Source: Nocardioides malaquae
Lineage (GTDB): Bacteria > Actinomycetota > Actinomycetes > Propionibacteriales > Nocardioidaceae
Assembly (NCBI RefSeq): GCF_015070385.1
Contig: NZ_JADCSA010000001.1
Span: forward strand, 186,001 to 250,000
Direction of reading: 5' to 3'
DNA length: 64,000 nucleotides
In this document: one piece after another, positions 36,390 through 46,154 of the stretch
Layout of the letters: each line of letters begins with the position of its first letter
Position numbering within the stretch: position 1 is the first letter of the stretch
Made by a program: the position numbers and the translations under genes
The notes under the pieces: generated by a model
Told to the model about the DNA's origin: nothing
The model's input: only the letters and a program-made list of their open reading frames with translations
The model's database searches: none

Positions 36390-37623
36390 CGCACTCTCGT
36401 CCCTGACCACCCGGGGCCGGACCTTCCTGGCCGCAGGGACCACCACGGTGGTCTGCGGCCTGGTCCTGGGTCAGTGGGCGATGATCCAGCTCGGCCTTCT
36501 CGCCGCACTGGTGCCTCTCTGCGCCGCGGCGACCGTGGGGAGGGCCCCCACCCGACTCACCCTGCACCGCGAGGTCACGCCCCGACTGGTCACGGCTGGG
36601 CAGTCCGCCGCCGTGCGCCTGCACCTCGAGCACGACGGGCGCCTGCCCTCGGGCACGCTCCTGCTCGAGGAGGTCGTGCCGTACGCCCTGGGCGAGCGGC
36701 CCCGGTTCGTCGTCGACGATGCGCGGGGCGCGTGGCAGCGCGACCTGACCTACACGGTGCGACCGGAGGTGCGCGGCCACCACGTCGTCGGCCCCCTCAC
36801 CATGCGGGTCACCGATCCCTTCGGCATGGTCGAGCTCGGCCGGACCTTCCACACCACCGCCCCACTCGTCGCCACCCCCAGGACCTACTCGCTGAGCGGG
36901 CAGGGTCCCGCTCGCGCCTGGGCGGGTTCGGGCCACAGTCGCCCGCGCTCCTTCTCGGTCGGCCAGGCCGAGGACGTCACCGTGCGTGACTACCAGCAGG
37001 GTGACGACGTGCGCCGGATCCACTGGCCCTCCTCGGCGCGCACCGGCGAGCTCATGGTGCGGCGCGAGGAGCAGCCCTGGCAGGCCCGCACGGTGATCGT
37101 GCTCGACTCCCGCTCGGGCGCCCACCGCGGGAGGGGGGCCGCCTCGTCCTTCGAGACGGCAGTGAGCATCACCGCCTCGCTCGCGCTCCACCTGACCGAC
37201 GCCGGCCACGAGCTCCAGGTCGCCACGGCGGCCGGCCTGCTGCCGTTACCCCCCACCTCCGACCAGCCCTTCGGGGCCCGGATCGCCGACGTGCTCGAAC
37301 AGCTGGCCGGAGTGGGCCTGGACCCCTTCGAGCGACTCGACACCACCTGGGTGCGCGAGGTGCCCAACGGCACGCGCGTGGTGGCCGTCCTGGGAGCCGC
37401 AGCCAGCGAGGACCGGGAGGCGTTGGCCCGGATCGAGCGTCTGGACCCCGCGCCCAGTGCCTTGGTGCTCGACGTGGACGCGTGGCACTCCGGACGAGCC
37501 CGTGAGGGTGCGGCCGGCGACCCGTCCTCCCGGGTCCGGGTCCTGACCGGCCACCGGTGGCGCGCCGCCTCGCTGGGGCCCAGGGATGACCTCGACGCCA
37601 TCTGGCAGCAGGTGTGCCGATGA
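36382..37623 (+). CDS. DUF58 domain protein
   Basis: The 413-residue protein has two hydrophobic helices at the N-terminus (about residues 13-50) and then a soluble part holding the DUF58 signature DYQQGDDVRRIHWPSSARTG. A VWA-like region follows with VIVLDSRSGAHRG. Partners of this kind work with MoxR ATPases in many bacteria; the molecular role is not established. The GTG start at 36382 overlaps the moxR end, and its stop overlaps the next gene's ATG (ATGA). Confidence 0.9.
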   Translation: MRDALSSLTTRGRTFLAAGTTTVVCGLVLGQWAMIQLGLLAALVPLCAAATVGRAPTRLTLHREVTPRLVTAGQSAAVRLHLEHDGRLPSGTLLLEEVVPYALGERPRFVVDDARGAWQRDLTYTVRPEVRGHHVVGPLTMRVTDPFGMVELGRTFHTTAPLVATPRTYSLSGQGPARAWAGSGHSRPRSFSVGQAEDVTVRDYQQGDDVRRIHWPSSARTGELMVRREEQPWQARTVIVLDSRSGAHRGRGAASSFETAVSITASLALHLTDAGHELQVATAAGLLPLPPTSDQPFGARIADVLEQLAGVGLDPFERLDTTWVREVPNGTRVVAVLGAAASEDREALARIERLDPAPSALVLDVDAWHSGRAREGAAGDPSSRVRVLTGHRWRAASLGPRDDLDAIWQQVCR

Positions 37624-39953
37624 GTGCGGGCGTCGTCTCCTACCCCCGCGCCCTGCTGGCCGGCCTGGTCGCCGGTCTGACGGCGTGGGCCTGCATGCTG
37701 GCGTGGAGCCCGTTGCTCGAGCGTCCCGACCACGAGCTGCCCCTGCTCCTCGTGGCGGTCGTCGTCGGGGTGACCGGGGGCACGGCCCGGTGGGCCCGCG
37801 TGCCCGGGCTCGGCGTGCTGCTCCTGCACTTCCTCCTCACCGGCGCCGTCGTGCTCGTCCTCACGACGGGGACGCAGTGGTCGGAGTTCTGGGTGGTCCT
37901 CTCCGAGAGCACCACCTCGGCCAGGACCTACGCCGCTCCGGTGCCTCCTGACGTGCCACCGGTCTGGCCGCTCTTCCTGGTCGTCGGCGCGGTCTCGGCG
38001 GTCGTGGTGGACCTGCTCGCGCTCTCCTGGCGGCGGGTGGCGTTGAGCGCCCTGGTGGTGCTGGCGCTCCACCTCGTGCCGGCCAACCTGGCCGTCGAGG
38101 TGCGCTGGTGGGTCTTCTGCCTGGTGGCCGCTGGGTTCCTCACCCTCCTGCACCTCGACGCCGACGACCTGGTCCTGCGATGGGGCAGCCTCCACGCGCG
38201 GCGCCGCGAGTCGACCGGTGCAGCAGCGACCCTCGAGCCCGTGGCGGCCCGCGCACCGCGGGCGGGGGCACAGCGGGCGGGGGCACAGCGAGCGGGCGTA
38301 CGCGGGGTGGTCCCGGCAGTGCGCATCGGCGTGGTGGCCGTGGTCCTCGCCATGGGGCTGGGGTCGGTGCTGACGGCCCTGGTGCCGGACTCGCCGATCC
38401 GACCCTGGACACCCGGTGCGGGCTCCACGGGCGCGGTCTCGTTGACCAGCCCACTGGTCGACATGCGCCGCGACCTGGACCGGGGTGCCGACATCAGCCT
38501 GCTCACGGTGGACTCGCCCCGCCGGCCCACCTACCTCCGCCACGCCGTGCTGCCGGAGTTCGACGGCACCGAGTGGAGCGCCGGGGAGCGCAGCGCGGTC
38601 GCCCTCCCCCGCGACGGCAGCGAGCTTCCGCTGGTCGGTGTCGACCCCCTGCTGAAGCGCACGGAACGAGAGCTCGTCCTCACCGCGTCCTACGCGCTGC
38701 GGAGCCGCTGGCTGCCGCTGATGCCGCTGACGTCGGGCGTGGAGGTCAGCGGCGACTGGCGGTGGGACCGGCAGACCACGGACGTGGCCAGCTATGACAC
38801 CGACCTCACCACGGCGGGCGAGACCTGGACCACGACCGGCGTCGACCTGGAGTACAACCGCGCCATGCTGGAGGAGGCGCCCAGCGGTGTGGGCGAGGTG
38901 CCCAGCGTCTTCAGCTCCCTGCCCGAGGACCTGCCCCGCAGCGTACGGACGTGGGCCCGCGAGGTGACCGCCGACGAGACCAACCGCTTCGACCAGGCGC
39001 TGGCGCTGCAGGACTGGTTCAGGTCGGAGTTCGACTACAGCCTCGACCAGGTCGAGACGGTGGACAACGAAGCTCTGGCGGAGTTCCTCTCCCCCGAGGG
39101 TCGTGTGGGTTACTGCGAGCAGTTCGCCGCGGCCATGGCGGTGATGGCGCGCACCCTCGACATCCCCTCACGCGTCGCGGTCGGCTTCCTCGAGCCCCGA
39201 CGCGTCGGGGTCACGCAGTGGGAGTTCTCCTCCCACGACCTGCACGCCTGGCCGGAGCTGTACTTCCCCGGTTCGGGATGGGTGCGCTTCGAACCGACTC
39301 CCGCCTCGCGGGCGCCCGGGGTGCCGGACTACACCGAGGAGCAGGAGCCTGCCCCCACCACGCCCTCACCCTCGGCCTCGGAGAGCGCCGAGCCCACCAC
39401 CGCCCCGACCCGGGCCCCTGATCGACAGGAGCCCACGCCGACCACGGCGGCGGACGACACCGACGACGGCGGTGTCGAGTGGGGCACCGTGCTGCGGTGG
39501 ACCGCGGCGCTGACGCTGCTCGCCGTGGTCGTGGTGACTCCGCGCTGGCTGCGTCGGCGCCGGAGGGCGGGACGCCTCGCCGTCGCCGAGGTGGAGGAGC
39601 TCTGGGAGGAGCTGCGTGACAGCGCGGTCGACCTGGGCCACACCTGGCCGACCGGACGCTCGCCACGCGCGACGGGCGCAGTCGTGGCCGAGTGGCTGGG
39701 AGCCGAGGACGACGGGGGCGGGAGCACGCTGTCCGGGACCGGAGCGGCTGAGCAGCTCGAACGCCTGGTCGTGGGGGTGGAGGAGCAGCGCTTCGCCCGT
39801 CCGGGCAGCGGTGGTGTCATGACCGCCGCGACCACGGGGTCGGAGCACGACCTGCGCGCCCTCGTGGAGGCGCTCAGCGCTCGGCGCGGGCGTCTCGACC
39901 GCTGGCGCGCCGAGTGGTGGCCGCGCTCACTGATGAGGCGGCCTCGGTCCTGA
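37620..39953 (+). CDS. Membrane transglutaminase-like protein (TgpA type)
   Basis: The 777-residue protein has five or six N-terminal membrane helices (about residues 5-150 and 235-255), a large external part, one more helix near residue 625 (TVLRWTAALTLLAVVVVTPRW) and a cytoplasmic C-terminal domain. The transglutaminase core is intact: catalytic Cys in VGYCEQFAAAMAVMART, His in SSHDLHAWPELYF, then GSGWVRFEPTP. A Thr/Pro/Ala-rich stalk follows the core. It forms a translationally coupled operon with moxR and DUF58. A cell-envelope or peptidoglycan role is inference from topology and the neighbouring dcw cluster. An in-frame GTG two codons earlier is an alternative start. Confidence 0.92.
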   Translation: MSAGVVSYPRALLAGLVAGLTAWACMLAWSPLLERPDHELPLLLVAVVVGVTGGTARWARVPGLGVLLLHFLLTGAVVLVLTTGTQWSEFWVVLSESTTSARTYAAPVPPDVPPVWPLFLVVGAVSAVVVDLLALSWRRVALSALVVLALHLVPANLAVEVRWWVFCLVAAGFLTLLHLDADDLVLRWGSLHARRRESTGAAATLEPVAARAPRAGAQRAGAQRAGVRGVVPAVRIGVVAVVLAMGLGSVLTALVPDSPIRPWTPGAGSTGAVSLTSPLVDMRRDLDRGADISLLTVDSPRRPTYLRHAVLPEFDGTEWSAGERSAVALPRDGSELPLVGVDPLLKRTERELVLTASYALRSRWLPLMPLTSGVEVSGDWRWDRQTTDVASYDTDLTTAGETWTTTGVDLEYNRAMLEEAPSGVGEVPSVFSSLPEDLPRSVRTWAREVTADETNRFDQALALQDWFRSEFDYSLDQVETVDNEALAEFLSPEGRVGYCEQFAAAMAVMARTLDIPSRVAVGFLEPRRVGVTQWEFSSHDLHAWPELYFPGSGWVRFEPTPASRAPGVPDYTEEQEPAPTTPSPSASESAEPTTAPTRAPDRQEPTPTTAADDTDDGGVEWGTVLRWTAALTLLAVVVVTPRWLRRRRRAGRLAVAEVEELWEELRDSAVDLGHTWPTGRSPRATGAVVAEWLGAEDDGGGSTLSGTGAAEQLERLVVGVEEQRFARPGSGGVMTAATTGSEHDLRALVEALSARRGRLDRWRAEWWPRSLMRRPRS

Positions 39954-39971
39954 CCGGGACCGGGGAGTGGA

Positions 39972-40400
39972 TCAGAAGCCGTCCCGGCGACGACGCCAGC
40001 GCTCGTCCATGCGCTCCATGAACGAGTGCTTCGAGCGGGACCGGGGACGGCTGCGGGTGGCGCCACGGCGTCCGCCGTCGACGACACCGAAACCCTGGGT
40101 GGTCTCGCGGAACTCGGCGGGAGCCGCCTTGGCGGGCGACTTCAGGGCCGTCACCGCGACCGTGGCGGAGACGAGCATGATGACGAATCCCGCGACACCC
40201 ACCAGGGGGAGGGCAGCGACGGCTCCGGTCATGAGCACGGCGACTCCCACGGCGAAGACCACGCCGGCGATGACGGCGCGTCGGCGCGAGGCCTGCTGGG
40301 CGACGGTGCCGCGCAGCGTGTGCGCGAACTTCGGGTCCTCCTCGACGAGAGCGCGCTCCATCTGCTCGAGCAGGCGCATCTCCTCTTCCGAGAGTGGCAC
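39972..40400 (-). CDS. DUF3040 membrane protein
   Basis: The 142-residue protein begins MPLSEEEMRLLEQMERALVE, the DUF3040 signature, followed by two membrane helices (AVIAGVVFAVGVAVLMTGAV and PLVGVAGFVIMLVSATVAVT) and a basic tail. The family is restricted to actinobacteria and has no known function. The GTG start at 40400 has GGGAGGAAAC upstream. A TAGACT -10 candidate lies at 40443-40448. It is convergent with the transglutaminase gene. Confidence 0.92.
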   Translation of the reverse strand: MPLSEEEMRLLEQMERALVEEDPKFAHTLRGTVAQQASRRRAVIAGVVFAVGVAVLMTGAVAALPLVGVAGFVIMLVSATVAVTALKSPAKAAPAEFRETTQGFGVVDGGRRGATRSRPRSRSKHSFMERMDERWRRRRDGF

Positions 40401-40492
40401 GTTTCCTCCCGATGGTCCGAGGCGCGGAGCATCCGCACATCAAGTCTAGGCAGCGGTTCTGCTCCACGGTAGCCGCCGGGCGAAATTCGTCG

Positions 40493-41707
40493 TCATCCGG
40501 TGTGACGCACCAGGCGGGCCGGGCGGACCGCGCTCGCCCCGAACCGCCGGGTCGCCCGATCCATGGCACGCTCCGCCTCGGACCACCCGTGCTCACGTTC
40601 GCCCAGCTGCAGCTGGTGGTGCACCTGGGATCGTGGCACCAACCCCTCCACCCGGACCCCCACCAATCGCAGTCGGGCGCGCTGCAGACCCAGGCCCCGG
40701 AAGAGGGCGAGGGCCGTCCGATGGACCTCGACGGTGACGTCGGTGGCCTCCGGGAGCGTGCGTGAGCGGGTGATCGTGGTGAAGTCGGCGAACCTGATCC
40801 TGAGCGTCACGGTGCGCCCGGCCAGACCGGCGCTGCGCAGCCGTCCGGTCACCCGGGCACTGAGCCGCAACAGCTCGGTCGCCACCACGTCCGGGTCGTC
40901 GACGTCGCGGTCGAAGGTGTGGTCGGCCCCGGTCGAGCGTTCGGGGGCGTGGGGGCCGCTCTGCGGAGTCACGACCCTGCCGTCCACCCCCCAGGCCAGG
41001 GCGTGGACGCGGGCACCGAGCACACCTCCCAGCGCGCGCTGCACGGTCTGGACGGGGGTGTGGGCCACGTCCCCCACGGTGAAGAGGCCCAGGCGGTGCA
41101 GCTGTTCACGCGTTCGTTCCCCCACCCCCCACAGCTCGCCCACGTCGAGAGGGTGCAGGAAGGCGGTCACCTCACCCGAAGGCACCACGACCACGCCGTC
41201 CGGCTTGGCGTGCCGGCTGGCCATCTTCGCCACGACGGGCGTGGCGGCGACCCCCACCGAGCAGGTGATGCGCTGCTCGTCGTGGACGACGGACCGCAGC
41301 CTCTCGGCGATCTCCTCGGGAGTGCCGAGACGGCGCGCCGCGCCCGACACGTCGAGGAACGCCTCGTCGAGCGAGACCGCCTCGACCAGGGGGGTCACCT
41401 GCCGGAAGAGCGCCATCACCGAGCCGGAGACCTGCTCCACGAGAGCGAAGTCTGGAGGGATCACGACCGCATCGGGGCAGAGACGTCGGGCACGGGTCAT
41501 CGGCATCGCCGAGCGCACGCCGCTGCCGCGGGCGAGGTAGTTGGCCGACAGCACCACTCCGCGCCCCCCACCTCCGACGATGACGGGGCGGCCGTCCAGG
41601 TCGGGGCGGTCCCGGGTCGCCACGGAGGCGTAGAAGGCGTCCATGTCGACGTGCAGGATCGGGGTGGCGGCCCGTCGACCACCGTGCGCGCCACCGCCGC
41701 TCACCAC
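40493..41707 (-). CDS. dinB: Y-family DNA polymerase IV
   Basis: This translesion polymerase has intact catalytic motifs: HVDMDAFYASV near the N-terminus and VSLDEAFLDVSG with both acidic residues. Further blocks include CSVGVAATPVVAKMAS and GVGERTREQLHRLG. At 404 residues it has the little-finger domain; no clear C-terminal clamp-binding peptide was noted. The intact active site separates it from the inactive ImuB. It follows the methyltransferase gene by 30 nt and is at the end of the block headed by DUF6504. The start is GTG 41707 or 41704. Confidence 0.93.
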   Translation of the reverse strand: MVSGGGAHGGRRAATPILHVDMDAFYASVATRDRPDLDGRPVIVGGGGRGVVLSANYLARGSGVRSAMPMTRARRLCPDAVVIPPDFALVEQVSGSVMALFRQVTPLVEAVSLDEAFLDVSGAARRLGTPEEIAERLRSVVHDEQRITCSVGVAATPVVAKMASRHAKPDGVVVVPSGEVTAFLHPLDVGELWGVGERTREQLHRLGLFTVGDVAHTPVQTVQRALGGVLGARVHALAWGVDGRVVTPQSGPHAPERSTGADHTFDRDVDDPDVVATELLRLSARVTGRLRSAGLAGRTVTLRIRFADFTTITRSRTLPEATDVTVEVHRTALALFRGLGLQRARLRLVGVRVEGLVPRSQVHHQLQLGEREHGWSEAERAMDRATRRFGASAVRPARLVRHTG

Positions 41708-41737
41708 GACCGCTCCCGGTGGTGGCCGGGGCGAGGA

Positions 41738-42460
41738 TCAGCGAGTGGCCAGGACGTGGACCTGCGTCGCGAGGGGGAGGTACTCAGGGCGCGTGGCCAC
41801 GGCCTTCTCCAGCTCGGCCAGCGCTGCGCCTGCACCGGGCTCGAGGTCGACGAGGGCGCCCGGGACCAGGTCAGCGAAGACCCGGACCGCGTGCACCGGA
41901 CCGACGTCGAACCCGGCCTCCCGGAGCAGGTCGGTGACCTCCTGGGCGGTGAAGCGGTGGTGGGAACGACCGGACTCTCCCCTGCTCGGGTCACCGTCGA
42001 GCAGCTCACGGGCCTGGTCGAAGTGACCCGCCATCGCCCGGGCCACGACCGCCGCGTGACGCTGCGCGACCACGACGCTGAGGGTCCCGCCCTCCCGCAG
42101 GGCACGGGCCACGGCACCCAGCGCCCGGACGGGGTCGGGGACGACCTCCAGCACCCCGTGGCAGAGCACCACGTCGACGCTGCCCGGCTCCACCAGGTCG
42201 TCCAGGGTCGAGAGGTCACCCTGGACCCCCACCACGTCGACGTCCTCCTCACGCGCCCGACGCCCCAGGGACGCCAGGGCGTCGGGGCTGGGGTCGACCA
42301 CCGTGACCCGGTGGCCCAACGAGGCCACACGGACGGCGAACCCCCCGGTGCCGCCACCGATGTCGAGGACCTCCCGTGCGCCGGCACCTGCCAGCGCGGA
42401 CTCGAGCTGGGTCCACACGACGGCGGAACGGGCTGCGCTGCGTCGCTCACTGACTGACAT
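41738..42460 (-). CDS. Class I SAM-dependent methyltransferase
   Basis: The 240-residue protein has a standard Rossmann SAM fold: EVLDIGGGTGGFAVRVAS (motif I), VTVVDPSPDALASL, GDLSTL and VLCHGVLEVVPDP. The substrate is unknown; the fold resembles small-molecule or tRNA methyltransferases. It lies between dnaE2 and dinB. The ATG at 42460 is preceded by a TAGGGT element ending 7 nt upstream and also by GGAGG, so it may have its own leaderless promoter as well as read-through from dnaE2. Confidence 0.88.
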   Translation of the reverse strand: MSVSERRSAARSAVVWTQLESALAGAGAREVLDIGGGTGGFAVRVASLGHRVTVVDPSPDALASLGRRAREEDVDVVGVQGDLSTLDDLVEPGSVDVVLCHGVLEVVPDPVRALGAVARALREGGTLSVVVAQRHAAVVARAMAGHFDQARELLDGDPSRGESGRSHHRFTAQEVTDLLREAGFDVGPVHAVRVFADLVPGALVDLEPGAGAALAELEKAVATRPEYLPLATQVHVLATR

Positions 42461-42467
42461 GGCCTCC

Positions 42468-42473
42468 ACCCTA
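42468..42473 (-). promoter_or_regulatory. -10 element (leaderless) for the methyltransferase gene
   Basis: TAGGGT on the minus strand ends 7 nt before the ATG at 42460. It fits the TANNNT-N6/7-start pattern seen repeatedly in this window. Confidence 0.45.
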
Positions 42474-42491
42474 GGCCGAAGAACCGCCCTG

Positions 42492-45400
42492 TCACCCGGG
42501 ACTCCCCGGGCTCCGGTGCCACAGTCCGCGCGCCGGGACGCCGCCACCCGGACCGAGGACGACGTCGGCAGGAGCGATGTCGGCGTAGGGCGACATCCGG
42601 AAGCCGCTGCTGTGCACCAGGACCCGCCGCTGGTTGGGAGCGCCCTCCTCGACCCGGCGGGGCTGTGCCAGCAGTGCGCGCATCGCGTCGAGGCCGGCCT
42701 CGGCGGACGGCGCGGAGGACCAGAGGGCCTGCAGCTCCGGAAGGGCCCACGCACCCGTGGCCCGCACCGAGACGCCGCGGTGCCCGGTGCGTCGCACCAC
42801 CCCTCGCACCAGCAGCAACCACGAGGAGAAGACGGTCCCGGCCCACGGCCCCTGGGCGTCCTCGAAGAAGGTGGCGTCGACCGGGCCGGTGGAGTCGTCC
42901 AGGGTCAGGAAGACCACCCGACGGCCCGAGCGGATCGGTGGCGTCTGGGTGGCGACCTTCACCCCGGCCACCAGGACCTCGCTGCGACTCCGGCACCTCA
43001 GCAGGTCGCGGCTGCGCACCACGCCGAGAGCGTCGAGGAGCTCGTCGTGGTCACTGAGCACGTGGCTGCTCACGTCCAGGCCCAGGATCTCCAGCTCCGC
43101 CGCCGTGCGTTCGCCCAGGCTGAGCTCGGGCAGGCCGCTGGGGGTGGCGACGTCGGCCTCCACGTCCAGGGAGAGCTGCACCGACTCGAGCGCAGCGGGC
43201 CGGGGTGGACGCACCTGGGCAGCGGCCCGGTCCCGGACGTCCGCGGAGGCCGCACTGCGCACCCCCGTCCGGCGTCCGCGTCCCTGACGGCGGTCAGCGC
43301 GATCACCCCGTTCGAGCTCGGCCACCCGCAGCAGCAGGTCGCGACGGGTGGTCCGGGTCCGGGCACCCAGCTCTGCCCCCGGGGCGGCGATGCCGTGCAC
43401 CTGGTCGAGGGCCCCTGCCAGGACCAGCCGTTCGACCACCGGCCGGGAGGTCCTGGCCCGCTGCCACAGGTCGGCGAGGGAGACGAAGGGACGGGCCGCC
43501 AGGATCCGGTCGACCTCGGCGTCGCTGATGCCCTTGACCTCGCCCAGCGCCAGTCGGATGGCGTGCCCGGCCGGGTCGTCGGAGGGTTCGACGACGTACT
43601 CCTTGGCGGAGAGGTTGACGTCCAGCGGGAGCACGCCGACACCGCACTGCCGGGCGTCGTCGAGGATCAGCCGCTTCGGATACATGCCGGGGTCGTGGGT
43701 CAGGACCCCGGCGAGGAAGTGCGCAGGCCAGTGCGTCTTCAGCCAGGCGGACTGGAAGGTGGGCAGGGCGAACGCCGCGGCGTGGGCCTTGCAGAAACCG
43801 AAGGAGGCGAAGGCAGCGAGGACCTTCCAGATGCGGTCGACGAAGGCTTCCTCGTAGCCGCGCGCACGGACCACGGGCAGGAACCACTCCCGCACCTGCT
43901 CCACGCCCTCGACGCTACCCATGGCACGACGCTTCTCATCGGCCTCGGCGAAGGTGATCCCGGTGAGGCGGGCGAAGATCTCGATGACCTGCTCGTGGAA
44001 GACGACCACACCGTGGGTGGACGCCAGGATCGGGCGCAGGTCCGGGTGCGGGTAGACCGCCGGACGCCACCCCTGCTTGGCCTCGAGGTAGGGCGTCACC
44101 ATGTCGCTCTTGACCGGCCCCGGCCGGAAGAGCGAGATGTCGGTGATCACCTCCTCGAACGTCTCGATGCCGGACTTGCCGACGAGCTCACGCTGCCCCG
44201 GTGACTCGATCTGGAAGACCCCCAAGGTCTTGGCACTGCTGATCAGGTCGTAGGTCGCGGGGTCGTCGAGCGGCACCTGCTCCTCGTCGTCGAGGTCGAC
44301 CTCGACTCCGTCGACCCGCCGGATCTCGGCGACGGCGTGCGACATCGCCGACTGCATCCGGATGCCGAGCACGTCGAGCTTCAGCAGGCCCAGGTCCTCG
44401 ACGTCGTCCTTGTCGAACTGGCTCATCGGATAACCGGCCGCACTGGCCTCCACGGGGGTCCGGTCGAGCAGTGTCGCGTCGGAGAGCAGGACGCCGCACG
44501 GATGGACCGCGATGTGTCGTGGCAGACCGTCGAGGCGCTCCACGAGCGCGAACATCAGGTCGAGCCGTTCGTGGCCCAGGCCGCTGGAACGGAGCTCGGG
44601 CAGGTCACGCAGTGCGGCCCGGGCGTCGCGCGCCCGGACGTGCGGGAAGGCCTTGGCGATCGCGTCGACCTCTCCCGGCGGGAGGCCGAGAGCGGCACCG
44701 ACGTCACGGACCGCATGTCGCACCCGGTAGGTCTCGGTCATGGAGACGCAGACGCACCGGTCTCCCCCGAACCGCTCCAGGATCGCCTCGTAGACCTCGG
44801 CGCGACGGGCGGAGTCGACGTCCACGTCGATGTCGGGCAACGAGGAGCGCAGCGGGGACAGGAACCGCTCCATGAGCAGGTCGTGGCGCAGGGGGTCGAC
44901 ACCGGAGATCCCGAGGAGGTAGTTGACCAGGCTCCCCGCCCCGGAGCCGCGGGCGGCGCACCGTACGCCCATGTCGCGCACCAGGTCGGTCACCTCCCCC
45001 ACCGTGAGGAAGTAGGAGGCGTAGCCCAGGGTCTCGATCACCGACAGCTCGTCGTCGAGCCGCTTCCAGATCCGCTGCCGGGGCGAGGCCCCGTAGCGGC
45101 GCTCGACCGCGGACTCGCACCGGGCGCGCAGCTGGGCGTCGGCCGGGGTCGCTCCGACACCACGGTCGGTGACGTCGCTGCGGCGCACCACCTCGAACTC
45201 CGGGAAGTGGACTCCACCGATGCCCAGGTCGTCGGCAGGGTCCAGCGCGCACGCCTCCCCCAGGGCACGGGTCCGGCGCAACAGACGACGGGCGCCGTCG
45301 GCGCCGTGGCCGGCGGCACGACAGATCTCGTCAGCGACCTCAGCCATCTGGGCGCCGGACTTGAGGTGGCCCTCCGCGTTGGCCCGGTCGAGGTGCCGCG

Positions 45401-46154
45401 CGTCGAGCGGGACGAGGCGACGTGCTGCGTCAAGCACGTCGACCACCGGGGCGTCACTGCGGCGGGCGTGCCGCACCGCGTTGCTCAGCACGGTGTCGAC
45501 TCCCTGCTCCTCGGCCAGTCCGGCCATGCGGGCCGCGTGCGGGGTGCTGCCCGGACCCCAGCCGTGCTCGGTGGCACCCCGACGGTGCGAGACCAGCTCG
45601 ACGCGCAGGTTCTCCCGCCCCGCCGCGCGGGCCCACCGGGCCAGGTGGTCACGGGCCTCGTCGTCGCGACGCAGCGCCAGGGAGGCCCCCACCTCCGACC
45701 CGGGTCCGAGCAGCACGACGAGGTGCCCACCGGCCAGGTGCGGAGCCATCGTCGGGAGGTCGGCCACCGGTGCCCCGCGCTCACCCCCCAGGTGGACGTC
45801 GGAGACCAGGCGGCAGAGCGCGGCCCATCCGATCCGGTCCCGCGCGAGGACGGTGACCCGGGGCCACCGCCGGTCCCGGTGGGCACCGCCGCGGATCGGC
45901 TGCCTCCCACGGCGCAGGGTGGGGGCCGATGCCGGACGCACAGCCAGGTCGACACCGAGCACGGGACGGATGCCGGCCGCGGACGCAGCCCGCGCGAACT
46001 TCACCGCTCCGTAGAGACCGTCACGGTCGGTCAGCGCGAGAAGGTCCATCCCCCACTGGTCGGCCTGCTCCACCAATGCCGCGGGAGAGGAGGCGCCGTA
46101 CTGCAAGGAGTGGCCCGACGCGACCCGGAGGTGGACGAAGGGATCACGCGACAC
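42492..46154 (-). CDS. dnaE2: Error-prone DNA polymerase III alpha subunit
   Basis: DnaE2 carries out damage-induced mutagenesis in actinobacteria. The 1220-residue protein has the palm aspartates in LPDIDVDVDSARRAEVYEAI and blocks GSGAGSLVNYLLG, GVFQIESPGQRELV, FHEQVIEIFARLTG and GFCKAHAAAFALPTFQSAWLK. The PHP domain has lost its metal ligands (LRVASGHSLQYG and LTDRDGLYG in place of HxH and TDH), so it should lack PHP nuclease activity. The GTG at 46154 overlaps the HEPN gene end by 11 nt. A LexA box upstream of the operon predicts SOS induction. Confidence 0.95.
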   Translation of the reverse strand: MSRDPFVHLRVASGHSLQYGASSPAALVEQADQWGMDLLALTDRDGLYGAVKFARAASAAGIRPVLGVDLAVRPASAPTLRRGRQPIRGGAHRDRRWPRVTVLARDRIGWAALCRLVSDVHLGGERGAPVADLPTMAPHLAGGHLVVLLGPGSEVGASLALRRDDEARDHLARWARAAGRENLRVELVSHRRGATEHGWGPGSTPHAARMAGLAEEQGVDTVLSNAVRHARRSDAPVVDVLDAARRLVPLDARHLDRANAEGHLKSGAQMAEVADEICRAAGHGADGARRLLRRTRALGEACALDPADDLGIGGVHFPEFEVVRRSDVTDRGVGATPADAQLRARCESAVERRYGASPRQRIWKRLDDELSVIETLGYASYFLTVGEVTDLVRDMGVRCAARGSGAGSLVNYLLGISGVDPLRHDLLMERFLSPLRSSLPDIDVDVDSARRAEVYEAILERFGGDRCVCVSMTETYRVRHAVRDVGAALGLPPGEVDAIAKAFPHVRARDARAALRDLPELRSSGLGHERLDLMFALVERLDGLPRHIAVHPCGVLLSDATLLDRTPVEASAAGYPMSQFDKDDVEDLGLLKLDVLGIRMQSAMSHAVAEIRRVDGVEVDLDDEEQVPLDDPATYDLISSAKTLGVFQIESPGQRELVGKSGIETFEEVITDISLFRPGPVKSDMVTPYLEAKQGWRPAVYPHPDLRPILASTHGVVVFHEQVIEIFARLTGITFAEADEKRRAMGSVEGVEQVREWFLPVVRARGYEEAFVDRIWKVLAAFASFGFCKAHAAAFALPTFQSAWLKTHWPAHFLAGVLTHDPGMYPKRLILDDARQCGVGVLPLDVNLSAKEYVVEPSDDPAGHAIRLALGEVKGISDAEVDRILAARPFVSLADLWQRARTSRPVVERLVLAGALDQVHGIAAPGAELGARTRTTRRDLLLRVAELERGDRADRRQGRGRRTGVRSAASADVRDRAAAQVRPPRPAALESVQLSLDVEADVATPSGLPELSLGERTAAELEILGLDVSSHVLSDHDELLDALGVVRSRDLLRCRSRSEVLVAGVKVATQTPPIRSGRRVVFLTLDDSTGPVDATFFEDAQGPWAGTVFSSWLLLVRGVVRRTGHRGVSVRATGAWALPELQALWSSAPSAEAGLDAMRALLAQPRRVEEGAPNQRRVLVHSSGFRMSPYADIAPADVVLGPGGGVPARGLWHRSPGSPG

